The notes beneath the pieces are model-generated. The model searched no databases and was not told the origin of the DNA. It saw only the letters and a list, made by a program, of their open reading frames with translations. Below, one piece after another: positions 14,764 to 23,643 of a stretch of 64,000 nt of DNA. The translations under genes were made by a program, and so were the position numbers. Source of the stretch: Microbacterium sp. (GTDB lineage Bacteria; Actinomycetota; Actinomycetes; Actinomycetales; Microbacteriaceae); NCBI GenBank assembly GCA_013823625.1, contig PNMM01000002.1, positions 724,380-788,379 on the forward strand, read 5' to 3'. The number at the start of each line of letters is the position of its first letter. Position 1 is the stretch's first letter.

Positions 14764-17580
14764 ATGGATGCTGTGCTCTCGACTCGAACGCAGCGCCCGA
14801 TTGATCTCGTGGCCATGGCCCACGATGCGAGCCACTACCTGCTGCGTCCGCACACCGTCGCGACGCCCGACTCGATCGCTCAGGTCGCTGCCCTGCTCGC
14901 CGACGCGACGCTCACCGGCAGCGCCGTGACGTTCCGCTCGGGCGGCACGAGCCTCTCGGGGCAAGGAGTCACCGACCAACTGTTGGTCGATACTCGGGCA
15001 GCGTTTCGCGGCATCGAGGTGCTTGACGGCGGTGAGCGCGTGCGTGTGCAGCCCGGGGCCACAGTTCGCCAGGTCAACGCCCGACTCGCGCGGTTCGGCC
15101 GCCGCCTCGGCCCCGACCCGGCCAGCGAAATCGCGTGCACGATCGGCGGCGTCATCGCCAATAACTCGAGCGGCATGGCGTGCGGAACCGAGCAGAACAC
15201 CTACCAAACGCTTGAGTCGATGACTCTCGTGCTCGCGAGCGGCGCCGTGATCGATTCCGCTGCCGCCGATGCGGACGAGCAGCTACGGGCCGCTGCGCCC
15301 GAACTCTGGGCCGGGCTGTCGGCGTTGCGCGAGCGAGTGGTGGGTGACGCGGAGTCAGCGGCGAGCATCCGTCGCCTGTTCGCCATGAAGAACACGATGG
15401 GCTACGGCCTCAACAGTTTTCTCGACCACGAGCGGCCCATCGACCTGCTCGTGCGGCTCATGATCGGTAGCGAGGGCACGCTCGGGTGGGTGGGCGAAGC
15501 GGTGTTTCGCACGGTGCCCGTGGCGCCCCTCGTGGCGACGGGGCTGCTCGTGTTTCCGACCCTGGCGGCCGCGACCGGCGCGCTGCCGGCGCTCGTTGCC
15601 TCGGGCCTCGCGACGATCGAACTCATGGACGCCACCTCGTTGCGCGTGGCCCAAACCCTGAGCGATGCACCCCCGGCGATCACGGGGCTCACGGTCGACG
15701 GCCATGCAGCGTTGCTCATCGAAGTGCACGCGGCGACGGATGCGGCGCTCGCCGTCGGCCTCGCCCGAGCCGAGGGCGCCCTGGTGGGGCTGCCGCTCGC
15801 CGCCGAGTTCGCGTTTTCGCGCGAGCCCGCCGTGCGGGCTGCGCTGTGGCACGTGCGCAAGGGCCTCTACCCCGCCGTGGCCGGAGCGCGCCCGAGCGGC
15901 ACCACGGCTCTGCTCGAAGACGTTGCGGTTCCGGTGGCCAATCTGCTGCCCACGTGCGAGGCGCTCGAGGAGATGTTTGCCCGGTATGGCTACGAGAGCG
16001 CCGTGATCTTTGGTCACGCGAAAGACGGCAACATCCACTTTTTGTTGACCGAGCGTTTCGACTCGCCCGAGGGCGTGGCGCGCTACGCGGCCGTGACCGA
16101 CGAAATCGTCGAGCTCGTGCTCGCGCAGGGCGGCACCCTCAAGGCTGAGCACGGCACGGGCCGCATCATGGCGCCGTTCGTCGAGCGGCAGTACGGCGCC
16201 GAGCTCATGGCGGTCATGCGCGAACTCAAGCGCTTGTGTGACCCGGCGGGCGTGCTCAACCCCGGCGTCATCATCACCGACGACGCGCAGGCACACCTCA
16301 AGAACCTCAAGACCACGCCCACGGTCGAAGCCGAGGTCGACCGCTGCGTTGAGTGCGGGTATTGCGAGCCCACGTGCCCGAGTCGCACGCTCACCCTCAC
16401 GCCCCGCCAGCGCATCGTGGTGCGGCGCGAGCTCGCGGCGGCCGAAGAGCGCGGCGATCACGCACTGGTCGAAGCTTTGCTTGTCGACGAGCCCTACGAG
16501 AGTGTGCAGACGTGCGCCGTCGATGGCATGTGCGGCATCGCGTGCCCCGTCGACATCAACACGGGTGACCTCGTGCGGCGCTTGCGGGCCGAGGGCCGGG
16601 CACCGGGCCGGGGCGTGTGGAATGCGGCATCCGGTAGCTGGGATGCCACGACGCGCGTCGCCTCGGTGGCGCTGACGGTGGCGGATGCTCTGCCGACCGC
16701 CCTCGTGCGCGGCGCCAGCTCGGCCGCGCGCGCCGTGCTCGGCACCGACGTCGTGCCACGCTACGAGGCGGGGCTGCCGCGCGGAGGAACCCGTCGCTCG
16801 CGCCTGCTCAGCGACTCGGCCGCGGTCGGCGGCACCTCCCCCGTTGCCGTCTATCTGCCCGCGTGCGTCGGCACGATGTTTGGGCCTGAGGGCACTGATG
16901 CTGATTCAGCGGGAGCCACCGCCGCGCTGCTCGCGCTGTGCGAGCGCGCGGGCGTGACGCTCATCGTGCCCGAGGGAATCGATGGGCTGTGCTGCGGCAC
17001 CCCCTGGAAGTCGAAGGGCCACACGGCGGGCTACGCGAGCATGCGTGAGCGCGTGCGCGCTGCCGTTGCCGCGCTCGGCCCCGAGGCCGAGGCGCTGCCC
17101 GTCGTGAGCGACGCGGCCTCGTGCTCCGAGGGGTTCTTCGGGCTGCTGAAGGCCGAGGGCGTGCCGCACCGCGTGCTCGACTCGGTGACCTTTGTCGCCG
17201 AAACCCTGCTGCCCCGGCTCGAGATTGTCGAGCGACAGGGGCGGGTGGCTGTGCATCCGACGTGCTCCACCGAGGCTCTGGGCGCGACGGGTGCGCTCGT
17301 CGCGATCGCGCGCGCGGCGGCCGACGAGGCCGTGGTTCCTGAGGCCTGGGGATGCTGCGCCTTCGCGGGCGACCGCGGCATGCTGCATCCCGAGCTCACG
17401 CACGCGGCGACGGCCTCCGAGGTCGCCGACCTCGAGCGGCTGCAGCGCGAGAGCGGAGCCTTCGATCACGCCGTGAGCGCCAACCGCACGTGCGAGCTCG
17501 GCATGAGCCGCGCGACGGGCATGGCCTACGTGCACGTGCTCGAACTGCTCGAGCGCGCGACGCGACCAGCGCAGGGCTAG
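14764..17580 (+). CDS. FAD-binding and 4Fe-4S oxidoreductase, D-lactate dehydrogenase type
   Basis: The product has 938 residues and fuses a GlcD-like flavoprotein with a GlpC-like iron-sulfur part. The FAD domain shows FRSGGTSLSGQGV and IGGVIANNSSG. The C-terminal oxidase half ends near FGHAKDGNIHFLL and EHGTGRIMAPF. Then come two Cys motifs (CVECGYCEPTCPS near residue 527 and CAVDGMCGIACPV near 583), followed by CCG-type motifs (LPACVGTMF, GLCCGTPWKSKGH, HPTCSTEALG, WGCCAFAGDRGM). Members oxidise D-lactate or related 2-hydroxy acids and pass electrons to the membrane chain. I chose the ATG at 14764 because of the leaderless box. The stop overlaps that of the convergent Sua5 gene. Confidence 0.85.
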   Translation: MDAVLSTRTQRPIDLVAMAHDASHYLLRPHTVATPDSIAQVAALLADATLTGSAVTFRSGGTSLSGQGVTDQLLVDTRAAFRGIEVLDGGERVRVQPGATVRQVNARLARFGRRLGPDPASEIACTIGGVIANNSSGMACGTEQNTYQTLESMTLVLASGAVIDSAAADADEQLRAAAPELWAGLSALRERVVGDAESAASIRRLFAMKNTMGYGLNSFLDHERPIDLLVRLMIGSEGTLGWVGEAVFRTVPVAPLVATGLLVFPTLAAATGALPALVASGLATIELMDATSLRVAQTLSDAPPAITGLTVDGHAALLIEVHAATDAALAVGLARAEGALVGLPLAAEFAFSREPAVRAALWHVRKGLYPAVAGARPSGTTALLEDVAVPVANLLPTCEALEEMFARYGYESAVIFGHAKDGNIHFLLTERFDSPEGVARYAAVTDEIVELVLAQGGTLKAEHGTGRIMAPFVERQYGAELMAVMRELKRLCDPAGVLNPGVIITDDAQAHLKNLKTTPTVEAEVDRCVECGYCEPTCPSRTLTLTPRQRIVVRRELAAAEERGDHALVEALLVDEPYESVQTCAVDGMCGIACPVDINTGDLVRRLRAEGRAPGRGVWNAASGSWDATTRVASVALTVADALPTALVRGASSAARAVLGTDVVPRYEAGLPRGGTRRSRLLSDSAAVGGTSPVAVYLPACVGTMFGPEGTDADSAGATAALLALCERAGVTLIVPEGIDGLCCGTPWKSKGHTAGYASMRERVRAAVAALGPEAEALPVVSDAASCSEGFFGLLKAEGVPHRVLDSVTFVAETLLPRLEIVERQGRVAVHPTCSTEALGATGALVAIARAAADEAVVPEAWGCCAFAGDRGMLHPELTHAATASEVADLERLQRESGAFDHAVSANRTCELGMSRATGMAYVHVLELLERATRPAQG

Positions 17581-18527
17581 TTCGCGTCGCCGCTGCCGTG
17601 GCTGGCGCGCCGCAGGCGGTCGCGAATCGCAACGGCGATGCCGGGCCCCGGCGGTGACGTGACGACGACGCGGGCCAGCCCCGCTTCGTCGGCCGCGCGC
17701 AAGGCGGCGTAGAGCTCGCGGGCAAACCCCTCAGCCGAACCGGGTGCGGCGAGACGCACGACCCCCTCGGGGGTGTCGTGCTCGGCAAGGGCGACAAACC
17801 CGTCGCCGGGCTGCGGAGTGACGTCGAGCACGACGGTCGCGGTGGGCGCGTAGTGCGCGGGCAACGAGCCACTGACGCGGATGCTCTCATCACGCTCGCC
17901 GAGCGCGAGCCCCGTCGCCGCCACGATCATGTCGTCCGTGATCGAGCCGGGCCGCAGCACAACGGGTGCCGGGCCTGTGCACTCGACAATCGTCGACTCG
18001 ATGCCCACGTCAGAGGGGGCTCCCTCGAGGATGAGGTCGTCAGGATTCATGAGCGCACCCAGTTCATCGCGCACCGCCGCGGCCGTGGTTGGCGAGACGC
18101 GCCCGAACCGGTTGGCACTCGGAGCGGCCACGCCGCGCCCGCCGAGGCTCTCGAACTCCCGCAGTAGTTGCACCGCAACGGGGTGGCTCGGCACGCGGAC
18201 GCCCACCGTCGGTTGCCCGCCCGTGACGGCGTCGGGCACCGCGGCCGAGCGCTCGAGAATGAGCGTGAGGGGCCCCGGCCAGAACGCCGCGGCGAGCGCG
18301 TGAGCGTACGCCGGAATCTCGGCGGCGAGCTCGGGGAGCAGCGCGGCCGTGCTGACGTGCACGATGAGCGGGTGGTCGGCGGGGCGACCCTTCGTCGCGA
18401 AGATGCGGGCAACCGCGGCGGGGTTCGACGCGTCGGCTCCGAGACCAAAGACGGTTTCGGTGGGAAAGGCCACGAGGTGCCCGGCGCGAAGAGCGCGGGC
18501 GGCGCGGGCCAGGGGGTCGGTCGACAT
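17577..18527 (-). CDS. ywlC: L-threonylcarbamoyladenylate synthase (Sua5/YwlC type)
   Basis: The product is a 316-residue enzyme that makes threonylcarbamoyl-AMP from threonine, bicarbonate and ATP, the first step of the t6A modification of tRNA. The YrdC domain shows FPTETVFGLGADA, KGRPADHPLIVHV and GVRVPSHPVA. The extra 110 C-terminal residues are the Sua5 domain (SGSLPAHYAPTA), so this is the long form. The ATG at 18527 has GATAAT seven bases upstream. It overlaps the convergent gene by the dual stop CTAG at 17577-17580. Confidence 0.93.
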   Translation of the reverse strand: MSTDPLARAARALRAGHLVAFPTETVFGLGADASNPAAVARIFATKGRPADHPLIVHVSTAALLPELAAEIPAYAHALAAAFWPGPLTLILERSAAVPDAVTGGQPTVGVRVPSHPVAVQLLREFESLGGRGVAAPSANRFGRVSPTTAAAVRDELGALMNPDDLILEGAPSDVGIESTIVECTGPAPVVLRPGSITDDMIVAATGLALGERDESIRVSGSLPAHYAPTATVVLDVTPQPGDGFVALAEHDTPEGVVRLAAPGSAEGFARELYAALRAADEAGLARVVVTSPPGPGIAVAIRDRLRRASHGSGDAN

Positions 18528-18535
18528 CGAGTCGA

Positions 18536-19444
18536 TTATCTCGCGAGCTCGGTGATGGGCAGCTGGAGGCGGGCGCTCGCGATGCGCACCGCATCCGCAC
18601 TCTCATCGATGCTGATGGTGCGGCGGCCGAGCGCGCGGGCAGCTGCGGCCGTTGTGCCACTGCCGGCGAAGGCGTCGAGCACCCAGTCGCCCTCGCGGCT
18701 CGAGGCTTGCACGATGCGGCGCAGAACTCCGAGAGGCTTTTGCGTCGGGTATCCGGTCTTTTCGGGCCCCGAGGTGGGCACGATCGTGTGCCACCACACG
18801 TCGGTGGGCAGCTTTCCGCGAGCGGCCTTCTCGGGCGTCACGAGCCCCGGCGCCATGTAGGGCTCGCGATCGACGGCCTCGCTGTCGAAGTAGTAGGTGG
18901 CCGGGTTCTTCACGTAAACAAGAATCGTGTCGTGCTTCGTCGGCCAGTGCCGGCGCGACTTTGCCCCGTAGTCGTAGGCCCAAATGAGCTCGTTGAGAAA
19001 GCACTCGCGGCCGAAGAGCGCGTCGAGCGCCACTTTGGCGTAGTGCGCTTCGCGCCAGTCGAGGTGCAGGTAGAGCGTGCCGTCATCGCGCAGCAGTCGG
19101 TGAGCCTCAATGAGCCGAGGCGCAAGAAAGCCCCAGTAGTCGGTGAAGGCATCGTCGTAGCTGCTGAGCGCTTCGATCGTGCGCGTGTAGTTCGTGCCCG
19201 CGAAACCCAGATGAGCACCCTCGGGGTCGCGCGTGCTGCGCGTCGTCGCGCGGCGCTGCGTGCGACCCGTGTTGAACGGCGGGTCGAGATAGATGAGCTG
19301 CATACTCGCCTCGGGCAGCGAGCGAAGCGCGGCGAGGTTGTCGCCGTGAATCAGCAGGTCAGGGCTATCGCGATTCCAGCGAGCTGCGGCGTTCGGCGCT
19401 GCCTGCGCTGTCGCGCTCGACGCTCGCTTCGCCGCTGGACTCAT
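18536..19444 (-). CDS. Orphan DNA methyltransferase (N6-adenine or N4-cytosine, beta-type motif order)
   Basis: The product is a 302-residue amino-methyltransferase. The catalytic motif IV (YLDPPFNTG, near residue 53) precedes the SAM-binding motif I (DAFAGSGTTAAA, near residue 260), the order of the beta group. LLIHGDNLAALRSLP and LYLHLDWREAHY fit the family, and TQKPLGVLRRI is the usual lead-in to the SAM region. No restriction endonuclease is next to it, so it may be an orphan methylase. The ATG at 19444 lies 80 bases inside the acyltransferase gene but has its own TAACCT box six bases upstream (19451-19456). The target sequence is unknown. Confidence 0.88.
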   Translation of the reverse strand: MSPAAKRASSATAQAAPNAAARWNRDSPDLLIHGDNLAALRSLPEASMQLIYLDPPFNTGRTQRRATTRSTRDPEGAHLGFAGTNYTRTIEALSSYDDAFTDYWGFLAPRLIEAHRLLRDDGTLYLHLDWREAHYAKVALDALFGRECFLNELIWAYDYGAKSRRHWPTKHDTILVYVKNPATYYFDSEAVDREPYMAPGLVTPEKAARGKLPTDVWWHTIVPTSGPEKTGYPTQKPLGVLRRIVQASSREGDWVLDAFAGSGTTAAAARALGRRTISIDESADAVRIASARLQLPITELAR

Positions 19445-20699
19445 GGCCCGAGGTTAACAGGCCGCGCCGCCGCGGCGATCGCAGCAGCACCGCGAGCAAG
19501 AGCAGCGTCACGCCGATCGCAGCGCCATACGCGGGTGTGAAGCCGGCAATGAGCAGGGTCACGACGCCGACGATGCCGAGAATGACCTTGAGCGCGGCCA
19601 TCCACGGGCCGACGGGCGCGGGTGCCTGGCCGCCGCGCGCCTCGCTGCGCCGCTCGAGCCAGCCGACCCCAATCACGATGGGGATGAGCAGCAGCGCAAC
19701 CGCCACGAGGAACGGCGGGCGACTCTGCCACCAGCCTTCGCTCAGCGGCTCGGGGAAGGGCGCGCCCGAGACAACGAGCACGACGGCGATGAGCACGATG
19801 ACCGGAACGTGCCACAGGTAGATCTGCATGGCGTTGCGGTTGATCGCGCCGCTAAGGCCCGCGAAGGTTTCGCGTTCGGCGAGCCGGGCAATCCACGGGC
19901 GCAGGAACGCGAACAGCAGCGTCTGGCCGACGCCGAGCACGAGAATCGCGGCCGTCGGGGGGTTCAAGTTGTCGTACATGTCGGTTGAGTAGCCGACGAC
20001 CGTCGTGAGAAAGAGCAGCACGCCGAAGGCGGCGAGGCCGGCGAGGCCGAGCATCCACCGCCGACGCCAGTCAAACCAGCCGTCGGCGAGGCAGAAGCCC
20101 AACTGCTGCACGAAGACCCACACGAAGAGCAGGTTGAACGCCCCGATGAGGGGCAGGCCGGTGAGCAAGGCCGCAGTGTCGACAAGCATGACGGCGGCGA
20201 GCAGGCTCAGCAGGGTCACCCAGGGGGCGCGCTCGTGCAGGCGAGCCATGATCGGTACGAGGCCCGACACTCCCAGGTAGACCGCCAAGAACCACAGGGG
20301 TTGTCCGATGCGGAAGCCGACGTCGCTCAGCACAGCGTCGGGCAGGCCCACGAGGCCGAGTACCGCGAGTGTGAAGCCCACGAGACCGAGCGGCAGCAGG
20401 GCAGGCCGCGCGAGGCGGGCCACGCGATCGCGCACGTAGTTGGCATCGGTGACGCCTCGCTCGCGTTGGCGCCGCCACGCGAGCAAGCTCGAGAAGCCGC
20501 CCATGACGAAGAACAGGGGCATGACCTGCACGAGCCACGTGCTCCAGGCGAAAATCGGATGCCCGTCGAGCGAGTTCGTGATGGCGAGACCCTCGGTCTC
20601 GACCGTGATGCCGGCCATCATGACGTGCAGGCCCACCACCACGACAAGGCACGCCGCGCGAACGAGATCGACGGCGTTGTCGCGGGCTGCAGTGGCCAT
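19365..20699 (-). CDS. Acyltransferase family 3 membrane protein
   Basis: The product is a 444-residue membrane protein with about ten or eleven hydrophobic helices. It starts with the acyltransferase-3 signature (RDNAVDLVRAACLVVVVGLH), with His in the first helix. LYLWHVPVIVLI in the C-terminal half is also typical. Such proteins transfer acyl groups to surface sugars or lipids. The ATG at 20699 was chosen because the homologous region begins directly after it; a TACCCT box is nine bases upstream. The last 80 bases overlap the start of the methyltransferase gene in another frame, so its tail (ESSGEASVERDSAGSAERRS) may have been gained by stop-codon loss. Confidence 0.85.
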   Translation of the reverse strand: MATAARDNAVDLVRAACLVVVVGLHVMMAGITVETEGLAITNSLDGHPIFAWSTWLVQVMPLFFVMGGFSSLLAWRRQRERGVTDANYVRDRVARLARPALLPLGLVGFTLAVLGLVGLPDAVLSDVGFRIGQPLWFLAVYLGVSGLVPIMARLHERAPWVTLLSLLAAVMLVDTAALLTGLPLIGAFNLLFVWVFVQQLGFCLADGWFDWRRRWMLGLAGLAAFGVLLFLTTVVGYSTDMYDNLNPPTAAILVLGVGQTLLFAFLRPWIARLAERETFAGLSGAINRNAMQIYLWHVPVIVLIAVVLVVSGAPFPEPLSEGWWQSRPPFLVAVALLLIPIVIGVGWLERRSEARGGQAPAPVGPWMAALKVILGIVGVVTLLIAGFTPAYGAAIGVTLLLLAVLLRSPRRRGLLTSGHESSGEASVERDSAGSAERRSSLESR

Positions 20700-20708
20700 G
20701 ATGCGTTC

Positions 20709-20754
20709 AGGGTACGACAGTGCGCGATTGGCCGATAGTGCCGCACCGTAGCCT
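20709..20754. promoter_or_regulatory. Divergent promoter region of acyltransferase and SpoU methylase genes
   Basis: The plus-strand TAGCCT (20749-20754) lies six bases before the ATG at 20761. The minus-strand TACCCT (20709-20714) lies nine bases before the ATG at 20699. Both messages could be leaderless. Confidence 0.5.
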
Positions 20755-20760
20755 GGGGGC

Positions 20761-21426
20761 ATGACCGTTGCCAGTGTCGAGGGTGAGCCGACGCCCGAGC
20801 CCGCCGCTGAGCCGACGCTGGAGTGGACCACCCACGGCCTCGGCCCCTGGAAGGGCGAGTGGCCGGATGACCCGCGCCTGGACCCCGAGCTGCTCGCCAA
20901 TGGCGACACCCGCAACGTCATCGACCGCTACCGCTACTGGTCAATGACCGCGATCGTCGCCGACCTCGACGCGCGCCGCCACCCGTTTCACGTGGCGATC
21001 GAGAACTGGCAGCACGACATGAACATCGGCTCGATCGTGCGCAGCGCCAATGCGTTTCTCGCGGCCGAAGTGCACATCGTGGGCCGCCGCCGCTGGAACA
21101 AGCGCGGCGCCATGGTCACCGACCGCTACCAACACGTCTCGCACCACGAGACCATCGGCGACCTCGTTGCGTTCGCTCGCGCACACGAACTACCCGTCGT
21201 CGCGATCGACAACGTCGAGGGGTCGCGGCCCGTGGATGCTGCGCCGCTACCCGTGCGGTGCATCTTGCTCTTCGGCCAAGAGGGCCCGGGCCTCTCGCCC
21301 GAAGCGCTCGCCGCCGCCGACGAGGTGGTCGAGATCACGCAGTACGGCTCGACGCGCTCGATCAACGCGAGCGCCGCAGCGGCGATCATCATGCACGAGT
21401 GGGTGCGGGCGCACGCTCGCTCGTGA
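20761..21426 (+). CDS. TrmH/SpoU family RNA methyltransferase
   Basis: The product is a 221-residue SPOUT-class methyltransferase for ribose or tRNA/rRNA targets. The three signature blocks are present: MNIGSIVRSANAF (motif 1 with Asn and Arg), LLFGQEGPGLS (motif 2), and ITQYGSTRSINASAA (motif 3), which build the SAM-binding knot. The first 70 residues are a family-specific extension with WTTHGLGPWKGEWP. The ATG at 20761 is probably leaderless. The specific RNA target is not predictable from the sequence. Confidence 0.88.
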   Translation: MTVASVEGEPTPEPAAEPTLEWTTHGLGPWKGEWPDDPRLDPELLANGDTRNVIDRYRYWSMTAIVADLDARRHPFHVAIENWQHDMNIGSIVRSANAFLAAEVHIVGRRRWNKRGAMVTDRYQHVSHHETIGDLVAFARAHELPVVAIDNVEGSRPVDAAPLPVRCILLFGQEGPGLSPEALAAADEVVEITQYGSTRSINASAAAAIIMHEWVRAHARS

Positions 21427-21427
21427 T

Positions 21428-21505
21428 GAGCATCCGGTGACCGCGGGCCCGACGAGCATCCGGTGACCGCGGGCCTGACGAGCATCCGGTGACCGTCGGC
21501 TCTTG
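21428..21505 (+). repeat. Three tandem copies of a 26-bp unit
   Basis: Copies begin at 21428, 21454 and 21480 and read GAGCATCCGGTGACCGCGGG plus six more bases. The first two differ at one position and the third diverges at its end. The array starts right at the stop codon of the SpoU gene and fills most of the gap to the next gene. It carries the recurring GCATCC word. Confidence 0.85.
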
Positions 21506-21537
21506 ACGGCGCTCGCCGCAGCCGATGGACTGTGCCC

Positions 21538-21909
21538 ATGACCGTGATCACCGATGATCTGCCCGCTCAACTCATCCGCCACGAGCACGAGCTGTGGGAG
21601 GCGATGCGGCACGGCGATGGCGGCACCCACCTGCAAAAAGCGATGACGACGGATGCCGTGCTCATCGATGACGGATCACTCGTCGAGCGTTCCGCGGCGA
21701 TCGTGGCCCTCGATGGCACGACGTGGGGCGAGGCGACGATGAGCGACCAGCGTGTCGTGCGCCTCGGTGACCGGGCCGCGATGCTCGCCTACCGATTGCG
21801 CAGCACGCGCGACGGATCCCCCGTCGACATGTGGGCCACCACGACCTACGTCTACAGCGAAGGTCGCTGGCGCGTCGGCGCCCACCAGCAGTCGCCCGCC
21901 GCCGACTAG
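21538..21909 (+). CDS. NTF2-like / DUF4440-type protein
   Basis: The product is a 123-residue protein with the cone fold pattern of the NTF2-like superfamily: a first helix with HEHELWEAMRHGDG, then LQKAMTTDAVLIDDG, and a C-terminal TYVYSEGRWRVGAHQQS, as in DUF4440 proteins. These bind small hydrophobic ligands or act as accessory enzymes. The ATG at 21538 is preferred over a GTG two codons earlier; no good ribosome site precedes either. It follows a 26-bp tandem repeat and its stop codon overlaps that of the convergent gene at 21906. Confidence 0.7.
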   Translation: MTVITDDLPAQLIRHEHELWEAMRHGDGGTHLQKAMTTDAVLIDDGSLVERSAAIVALDGTTWGEATMSDQRVVRLGDRAAMLAYRLRSTRDGSPVDMWATTTYVYSEGRWRVGAHQQSPAAD

Positions 21910-22322
21910 CGCGCCGCGCGCCGCACGCGGATCGGACCTTTCGCCGTCGAGGGATCGACGACGCGGCCTCCCTGCGTGATCTCGACCTCGCCTGCGGCGA
22001 CCAGCCGCCGGGCCGCGCGCCGGGCGGGTTCCATGAGCTCTCGCCAGGCCTCGTCGTCATCACCCGCGACCGCGCGCGCCGCCTCGCTCGGGCAGATGGT
22101 CGCTCTCGCGGCACGACCGCTCAACAGGCTCCGGATGCTCTCTTCGAGCGCCCGGTCGACAGGCCGCACCCCCCGAGCCCGGCACGCGTCGCTGCACCAG
22201 CGCACGGCATCCCAGTCGCGCGCCCATCGCGCCCGCCACTCGATGCGGCGGCCGCACGAACCGCAGACTTTCTCGGCGCGCTCGGCTGCGGATTCTTCGT
22301 CGCGCTCACGCTGCCGCCCCAT
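21906..22322 (-). CDS. DUF2256 plus DUF3253 domain protein
   Basis: The product is a 138-residue two-domain protein. The N-terminal Cys motif KVCGSCGRRIEWRARWARDW with WCSDACR is a DUF2256-type zinc finger. The C-terminal part (ICPSEAARAV, WRELMEPARRAARRLVAAG, GRVVDPSTAKGPIRVR) is DUF3253. Neither domain has an assigned role that I know of; the fusion itself is common. The ATG at 22322 was chosen because the region upstream in frame is antisense shadow of the MFS gene. It lies 29 bases after that gene's stop and may share its transcript. Confidence 0.8.
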   Translation of the reverse strand: MGRQRERDEESAAERAEKVCGSCGRRIEWRARWARDWDAVRWCSDACRARGVRPVDRALEESIRSLLSGRAARATICPSEAARAVAGDDDEAWRELMEPARRAARRLVAAGEVEITQGGRVVDPSTAKGPIRVRRAAR

Positions 22323-22351
22323 GTCGCCATGATGCCCGGCGAACCCGACGA

Positions 22352-23620
22352 CTAGCTTCGAGCGGCGGCTTGCCCCGCGCGCCGCTCGCGCGCGAGTAAC
22401 AGCCCGACGCCGGCGATGACGGCGACGGCGATCGCGGTGCCGCCGAACAGCAGCAGTGCTCCGCCGGCCTCGTACGCGAGGCCCGAGAAGCCAGCGGCGA
22501 TCGTCGCGGCCGCGAGGCCGATGCCGCGCAGCAAGCCTTGCGCCGAGCCGGCGCGGGCCGGGTCGACCGCGTGTGCCATGGCGGCGGCTGCGCCGATGAA
22601 GGCGAGCGCCTGGCCGGTCGACTCGACGAAGCCCATACCCGTGGCGATGAAGGGGTTGCCCACGACGCCATAGAGGGTCACAATCGGCAGCAAGATGAGC
22701 AGGCCGCGCGCGTAGGCGGAGACACCACCACGGCGGTCGGCGAGACGCCCCGCCCACCCGGCGACGAGCACGTAGGGCACCGCGAAAAGGGCATAGCTCG
22801 CGGCGGTCAGCACGGGGTCGGCGCCGATGTCGGCCATGAAGCGCGGCCAGATTCCGTCGTACGATCCGGTCGGCACCATGACGGCGGCATAGAGCAGCAC
22901 GATTCCGATGATGCGGGGTGAGCGCAGCAAGTCGAGGCTTGAGCGGGGCGGCCCGGCGCCGAAGCGCAGGGTGCGGTCAGCATCCGTGCCATCAAAGCCG
23001 ATGACGCCCGCGGCGATACCGCCGGTGGGCGGATGCGCCTCATCGAACACGGTAGGGGTGGTCTCGCGAAAGCCCACGAGCACGGGCACGAGGGCCACGA
23101 GAACAATGACGGCCGCGACGGCGAGAATCGCGCTCGGCCCCGCGAACGAGAGGGCGAGGCCCGAGGCGAGGGGGCCCACGGCGATACCCGCGAGTTCGGC
23201 GGCGCCGAGGCGACCGAGCAGCTCGCCACTGCGAGCGTGGTCGTGACGCACGATGAGCGCGCTCGCGGCGATCACGAAGATGCCAAAGCCAAAGCCGCCG
23301 ACCGCGCGGCCGATGATGAGCTGCCAGCCCTCGACCGAAACGGCGCTGAGGCCGAGCGACGCGGCCACCATGATGACGCCGATGACGGCCATCGCGCGCG
23401 CGTGCCCACGGTCGGCCGCGGGCGCCACGAGAAGCTCGGCGATGAGCGCTGCGGCAAAGCCTGCCGCAGCAAGGTAGCCAATCTCGGCGGTGCTGACGCC
23501 GAGCGAGCCCTGGAGGGAGGGGATGAGCGGGAAGATGACGAACGAGGCCGACGACAGCACCACCATGGCCGTGACGACGCTCGGCACGAGCAGTCGTGCC
23601 TGCCGTTGGTGCGCGTTCAT
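22352..23620 (-). CDS. MFS transporter
   Basis: The product is a 422-residue, twelve-helix major facilitator protein, probably a drug or metabolite exporter by its similarity to the DHA1 type. LVAPAADRGHARAMAVIGV is the motif-A region after helix 2, and VAGWAGRLADRRGG is its counterpart in the second half. It is divergent from a TetR-type regulator at 23722, with operator-like repeats in the gap, so the regulator probably controls it. An AGGAG site lies ten bases before the ATG. Confidence 0.85.
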   Translation of the reverse strand: MNAHQRQARLLVPSVVTAMVVLSSASFVIFPLIPSLQGSLGVSTAEIGYLAAAGFAAALIAELLVAPAADRGHARAMAVIGVIMVAASLGLSAVSVEGWQLIIGRAVGGFGFGIFVIAASALIVRHDHARSGELLGRLGAAELAGIAVGPLASGLALSFAGPSAILAVAAVIVLVALVPVLVGFRETTPTVFDEAHPPTGGIAAGVIGFDGTDADRTLRFGAGPPRSSLDLLRSPRIIGIVLLYAAVMVPTGSYDGIWPRFMADIGADPVLTAASYALFAVPYVLVAGWAGRLADRRGGVSAYARGLLILLPIVTLYGVVGNPFIATGMGFVESTGQALAFIGAAAAMAHAVDPARAGSAQGLLRGIGLAAATIAAGFSGLAYEAGGALLLFGGTAIAVAVIAGVGLLLARERRAGQAAARS

Positions 23621-23643
23621 GGGGTCGAGTCTCCTGGTCTGGT

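Noticed and set aside
21906..22757. DUF2256/DUF3253 gene with an upstream extension
   Set aside because: The extra 145 codons are a shadow of the MFS gene. The Cys motif and family begin just after the ATG at 22322.
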